From contig CAZDWZ010000004.1 in NCBI GenBank assembly GCA_964509425.1, positions 124,001-188,000 of the forward strand: a stretch of DNA of 64,000 nucleotides, given 5' to 3'. The notes beneath the pieces were generated by a model. The model was not told the origin of the DNA, did no database searches, and saw nothing but the letters and a program-made list of their open reading frames with translations. This stretch comes from CAZDWZ01 sp964509425. Its GTDB lineage: Bacteria > Bdellovibrionota_C > UBA2361 > SZUA-149 > CAZDWZ01. Numbering within the stretch: the first letter of the stretch is position 1; each line of letters opens with the position of its first letter. A program made the position numbers and the translations under genes. Below are positions 60,425-64,000 of this stretch, piece after piece.

Positions 60425-62227
60425 CTACGCGGTAGCCGCCGCCGTGCGTTCCGAACCCGGTGCATTTTTCCCAGTGGGAGCGTCTTCTTTGACGCTGCGG
60501 TTAGTCGAGTCGTTCATATTTTTCTTCGCCGGCTTCAGTCCGGTCCCGAGTTCTCCGTCACGCTGCCTTCTCGCGGCGTCGACGAATCCCGCAAAGAGCG
60601 GATGCGGCTTCAAAGGCTTCGACATAAACTCCGGATGGAATTGCACGCCGACAAACCATGGGTGTTCCGTAAACTCGATCATCTCAACGAGGCTGCCATC
60701 CGGCGATACGCCCGACATGAGTAAACCCGCCTTCTCCATTTCCTCGCGATAAACGTTGTTTACCTCCCAACGATGACGATGGCGCTCCGAGATTTCCTCA
60801 CGACCGTAGATGGATCGCGCAAGCGAGTTCTCACGAAGCATACACGGATAGGCACCGAGTCGCATCGTGGCTCCCATATCGGAAACACCCTTCTGGCTCT
60901 GCATCAGGTGAATGACCTCATGCGGCGTATCCGGCATGAACTCGCCGCTTCCCGCCCCAGTTTTTCCAATCATGTTGCGGCAGAATTCAACAACGGCCAT
61001 TTGAAGCCCGAGGCAGATGCCGAGATACGGGACGTTGTTTTCTCTGGCATATTGCACGGCGCGAATTTTCCCTTCACTGCCGCGTTTTCCGAAGCCGCCG
61101 GGAACGAGAATCGCATCTGTCTCCTTCATCTCATCCGGAACGCCCTTGGTTTCGACCTCCTCGGAGTCGATGTACACGATGTCTACCCCACATTGGCTTT
61201 GAACGCCTCCGTGATGGAGCGCTTCGATGAGGCTCTTATAGGACTCTTTCAGCTCGACGTATTTCCCGACCATCGCGATTTTCACACGGCCGTTTTTCGG
61301 AGAACGAAGGGTGTTCGCGACTCGAATCCATGGATCGAGATTCGGAGCCCCAGTCCAAATATTGAGCTTTTCGCAAACTCGAGCATCCAATCCTTCGCGG
61401 TTGAGAACAACCGGAAGATCGTAAATGCTTTCGACGTCCTGAGCAGTGATCACGGACTGCGATTGAACGTTACAATAGAGGGCAATCTTCTCTTTCGACT
61501 TTTGATCAATCTCTCGATCGGATCGCAGGATGATGATGTCGGGTTGGATACCCAGGCTCGTGAGCTCGTGCACACTGTGCTGAGTGGGCTTTGTTTTGAT
61601 CTCACCGGCAACCGCGATGTAAGGCACCAAGGTCAGATGGATGTAGAGGACATGATCGCGCCCCACTTCAACCGAGAACTGACGAATCGCTTCCAAGAAT
61701 GGCAATCCTTCAATGTCGCCAACGGTGCCGCCAATTTCACCGATGCAGACGTCGTATCCTTCGCCGGCCTTCAGAATTCGCTCTTTAATCTCGTTCGTGA
61801 CGTGCGGGATTACTTGAACCGTTCCACCGAGGTACTCACCTTTTCGTTCTTTTCGGATGACTTTTTCGTAAACCTGACCGGCGGTGAAATTATTCAATCG
61901 CGTCATCCGTGCGGAAAGGAACCGCTCGTAATGCCCGAGGTCGAGATCCGTTTCGGCTCCATCATCCGTCACGAATACTTCGCCATGCTGAAACGGGCTC
62001 ATGGTTCCGGGATCAACGTTTAAGTATGGGTCGCATTTACATATTGTGACTCGAAGTCCGCGACTCTCGAGCAGCGCTCCGAGCGAAGCGCACGTGAGAC
62101 CTTTCCCCAAGGACGAAACAACTCCTCCCGTCACGAAGATAAACTTCGTCGGCCGCGTGGAACCTCGATTGTTTCCCACCGCTTTTCCGCTACTCTTCGC
62201 TGTTGATTTTGTCTCTCCGGTCTTCAT
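60425..62227 (-). CDS. pyrG: CTP synthase
   Basis: About 600 residues. The synthase domain begins KFIFVTGGVVSSLGKGLTCAS, with the UTP/ATP-site stretch KCDPYLNVDPGTMSPFQHGE. The glutaminase domain has the nucleophile in YLGICLGLQ and a later WFVGVQFHPEF with the His and Glu. About 25 N-terminal and 45 C-terminal residues exceed the usual size, both rich in Lys, Ser, Thr. GAGGGG precedes ATG 62227. It is upstream of kdsA, which uses CTP-activated sugar later (KdsB), a common pairing. Confidence 0.96.
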   Translation of the reverse strand: MKTGETKSTAKSSGKAVGNNRGSTRPTKFIFVTGGVVSSLGKGLTCASLGALLESRGLRVTICKCDPYLNVDPGTMSPFQHGEVFVTDDGAETDLDLGHYERFLSARMTRLNNFTAGQVYEKVIRKERKGEYLGGTVQVIPHVTNEIKERILKAGEGYDVCIGEIGGTVGDIEGLPFLEAIRQFSVEVGRDHVLYIHLTLVPYIAVAGEIKTKPTQHSVHELTSLGIQPDIIILRSDREIDQKSKEKIALYCNVQSQSVITAQDVESIYDLPVVLNREGLDARVCEKLNIWTGAPNLDPWIRVANTLRSPKNGRVKIAMVGKYVELKESYKSLIEALHHGGVQSQCGVDIVYIDSEEVETKGVPDEMKETDAILVPGGFGKRGSEGKIRAVQYARENNVPYLGICLGLQMAVVEFCRNMIGKTGAGSGEFMPDTPHEVIHLMQSQKGVSDMGATMRLGAYPCMLRENSLARSIYGREEISERHRHRWEVNNVYREEMEKAGLLMSGVSPDGSLVEMIEFTEHPWFVGVQFHPEFMSKPLKPHPLFAGFVDAARRQRDGELGTGLKPAKKNMNDSTNRSVKEDAPTGKNAPGSERTAAATA

Positions 62228-62694
62228 GATCCCCCCTCGTCGCAAGTCTCAATCTAAAAAGCGGCACTCTAAAAAACGTAACGCCAAAGCAAGCGAACTC
62301 CGCATCAGCAAAAAGCTCTCGCGATCCCGCTCAGTGCACCCGAGGTTCGGGCCTGGCATACAAAGCAAGAGCACGATGCAGTCAACGCAAAGCACCACGA
62401 TCAATCAGCCGCCGGAAAGTGCAATGTGCGCAGCTCAAATTAAATCTGCGGAGCTCAAACGAAAGTCTGTATTGGGCAGGACCTTGAAAGAAGGTTTTCA
62501 AAGGAGTGCCCTGCTATGATTTGCAAAAAATTTGGGATTTAGCAAAGGGGTACTTCGAGAGCGGAGCTACCCCTGCGGAATCACTCACTAAATTTCCCGC
62601 TGAGGTTTACTAAAAACCCGTGCCTGTGACGAGCGTAACTCATGCGGAGGTATGACGGGGCGTAGCTGGGTCGCCAGTCTGCCGTTCCTGTGAA
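62228..62694. other. Gap between pcnB and pyrG
   Basis: About 470 bases with no gene. An imperfect stem at 62474-62511 (GGGCA/TGCCC closing CCTTGAAA/TTTCAAAGG) and a strong hairpin at 62546-62574 are the only structures seen. The pyrG promoter is expected here but no clear one was read. Confidence 0.5.
62546..62574 (-). terminator. Hairpin after pcnB
   Basis: AGGGGTACTTCG-AGAG-CGGAGcTACCCCT forms a 12-base stem with one bulge. Read on the minus strand it is followed by a short TTTGC, about 120 bases beyond the pcnB stop. It may be a weak terminator or a processing signal. Confidence 0.4.
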
Positions 62695-64000
62695 CTACCG
62701 CTGATGGAAGTTTCCGCGCGGAGAGCGGCGCCGTCTTCTTCGTCGCGGCCGAGAATCGGAGTGCCGGTCGAACGAAGCTTTTCTAAAGTAGGACGAGAAT
62801 CTGCGCTCTTCGCCCGTGATCCTCGCCAAGGCGGGAAGAAACTCAGGGAACCTTCGTCTTGGTTGATGTGAATCAGGTCCGCCGCTTTCGATGGTTCTTA
62901 CGAGCAAAGACCTTGCGATGAGAAGGCCCTCGGCGATCTCTCGGTCTCGTCTCGGAACACCGATAGGCGCCAAAACCTCTTGGACAATCTTTCGAGCGAG
63001 ACTTTGAATCTGATGCCGTTCATCGGCGGACGTGCCCGACGGCGGCTCGAACTCCTGCTCCGAGAAACCTGACTCAGTGTCGTCGTCTTCGTCCGATTCA
63101 CCTTCGTCCTCGTACCCGGCATCACGCTCTTCGGCTGCGCTTGGTTCGAATTCGCCGGACACACGCGGCTCGAGTTCGGATGGGTCGCCAGCGGCCGATT
63201 CTCCCTCACTCTCGATCCGCCCCGCTTCGTCATCCGGGCTCTGACCGCCGCCTATTGCTGAGGCTTCGGCGAGGCGCTCGAGATAGGAGTCGGAGAGTCC
63301 GGTCACGAGCAATGCCGCAAAGATAATGCCAGCGTTGATCTGCTCGCCACGCCGCGTGAGCGTGTCTATCCGGAGCAGAGTGTTGAAGACGTCGGCTTCC
63401 ATACCGTCTTCTGAAATCTTTTCGGCTACGGCCGGAAAGAGATGCTTGAGGAGACCGAGCTTATAGAGGAGTTGGACGGAGGCGAGGCTGCAACCCCCTT
63501 GAAACTCGCGAAGTAGCTCTTCGTACACTCTCGCGGAAGAAGCTTCAGCGAGAAGTGGGACGGATGCGCAAATTGCGGCTTCTGTAACCGGTTCTATCTC
63601 AAATCCGGTGCGTGCCGAGTGCCGAACGGCACGAATCATGCGAACCGGGTCTTCGGCGAATCTCACCGCGGGCTCGCCTATCATGCGAATTGTTTTCTGC
63701 TCGAGATCCTGAAGTCCGCCGACATAATCGATCAGCGAACGGGTTTTGAGATCGTAAAAGAGACCGTTGATGGTCAGATCCCTCCGGAAAGCATCGCTCA
63801 ACGGATCGCCGTAGACGTTATCAGACCGTCTTCCGGACGTTTCTTCGAACTCCTCTGAATCATCGACCTCCGAATCGCGCCGGAAAGTTGAGACCTCGAA
63901 GATTTTATTCCCAGAGAAAAAAACATGGATCAGTCGGAAGCGTCGACCGATGATTCTGCTGTTTCTGAAGAGCCGACGAACCTCTTCCGGTCTCGCGTCA
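62695..64000 (-). CDS. pcnB: Poly(A) polymerase PcnB (5' end outside window)
   Basis: The frame is open to the window edge; the 5' part visible (EVRRLFRNSRIIGRRFRLIHVFF, then FEVSTFRR) is the diagnostic PcnB start, so the TTG at 63801 is internal. DNVYGDPLSDAFRRDLTINGL and YVGGLQDLEQKTIRMIGEP follow, then EDPVRMIRAVRHSARTGF. It adds A tails to RNA 3' ends for decay. A strongly acidic 80-residue insertion (63016-63261) splits the helical domain, and the end is Arg-rich (RPRRRRRRRSPRG). The N-terminal GS/DxD motif lies beyond the edge. Confidence 0.9.
   Translation of the reverse strand, partial: DARPEEVRRLFRNSRIIGRRFRLIHVFFSGNKIFEVSTFRRDSEVDDSEEFEETSGRRSDNVYGDPLSDAFRRDLTINGLFYDLKTRSLIDYVGGLQDLEQKTIRMIGEPAVRFAEDPVRMIRAVRHSARTGFEIEPVTEAAICASVPLLAEASSARVYEELLREFQGGCSLASVQLLYKLGLLKHLFPAVAEKISEDGMEADVFNTLLRIDTLTRRGEQINAGIIFAALLVTGLSDSYLERLAEASAIGGGQSPDDEAGRIESEGESAAGDPSELEPRVSGEFEPSAAEERDAGYEDEGESDEDDDTESGFSEQEFEPPSGTSADERHQIQSLARKIVQEVLAPIGVPRRDREIAEGLLIARSLLVRTIESGGPDSHQPRRRFPEFLPALARITGEERRFSSYFRKASFDRHSDSRPRRRRRRRSPRGNFHQR

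Overview
The window looks like chromosome of a Gram-negative bacterium at moderate GC (about 55% by eye). KDO synthesis (kdsA), a late lipid A acyltransferase, both halves of the LPS exporter (lptF/lptG and lptC/lptA/lptB), an OmpA-type protein and many lipoproteins show an outer membrane. The mix of TPR lipoproteins, IHF, sigma-54 with hpf and rapZ, and the Proteobacteria-like order kdsA-lptC-lptA-lptB-rpoN-hpf-rapZ suggests the former Deltaproteobacteria, Bdellovibrionota or a related lineage. That placement is inference. No rRNA, prophage, insertion sequence or CRISPR array was seen. The only RNA genes found are tRNA-Pro(GGG) and tRNA-Arg(CCT).

Layout. 1-2400: an AIM24-family protein cut by the window edge, an M48 membrane metallopeptidase and a zinc-ribbon protein. 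2557-10015: surface-polysaccharide genes (GT4, a fused double GT2, a methyltransferase, a nucleotide-sugar dehydrogenase, an SDR epimerase and a Dpm1-like GT2). 10174-18300: a proline-repeat membrane protein, a TPR protein with dnaB, tRNAs, an M23 peptidase, an IHF/HU protein, an LpxL-type acyltransferase and an exported protein. 18354-20369: a large lectin-like, repeat-containing protein without a visible signal peptide. 20642-25847: nrdA, nrdB and dut, with tandem NrdR boxes in front of nrdB. 26549-35348: a MORN-repeat protein, TraB, DUF2231, a DUF288-like protein, a PduO-type adenosyltransferase, a bifunctional nuclease, miaB and envelope lipoproteins. 35532-39691: speA, a spondin-domain lipoprotein and an OmpA-family protein. 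39960-45619: a degenerate sensor-kinase-like membrane protein facing a LolB-like/TPR lipoprotein operon. 45937-48779: rpsU and lptFG. 49044-53157: fadJ, an NTR-domain protein and metK. 53959-64000: rapZ, hpf, rpoN, lptB, lptA, lptC, kdsA, pyrG and pcnB (5' end cut by the window).

How the genes work together. Envelope construction dominates. Nucleotide-sugar and glycosyltransferase genes make surface glycans. KdsA and the LpxL-type enzyme serve the LPS core and lipid A. LptB, F, G, C and A form the inner-membrane extractor and periplasmic bridge for LPS. Nucleotide supply (RNR, dUTPase, CTP synthase) and translation or RNA factors (MiaB, S21, HPF, PcnB, RapZ) form a second theme.

The most notable biology is the ribonucleotide reductase. 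NrdB has leucine where the radical tyrosine should be and otherwise resembles the chlamydial class Ic R2. NrdA is about 1088 residues long with two ATP-cone-like regions. A perfect 16-bp NrdR palindrome and a second degenerate box 32 bp away lie at the nrdB promoter. Other points of interest are a roughly 800-bp structured gap between rapZ and metK, a 49-bp perfect palindromic terminator, mutually exclusive hairpins in two gaps, and unusual tails or insertions in LptC and PcnB.
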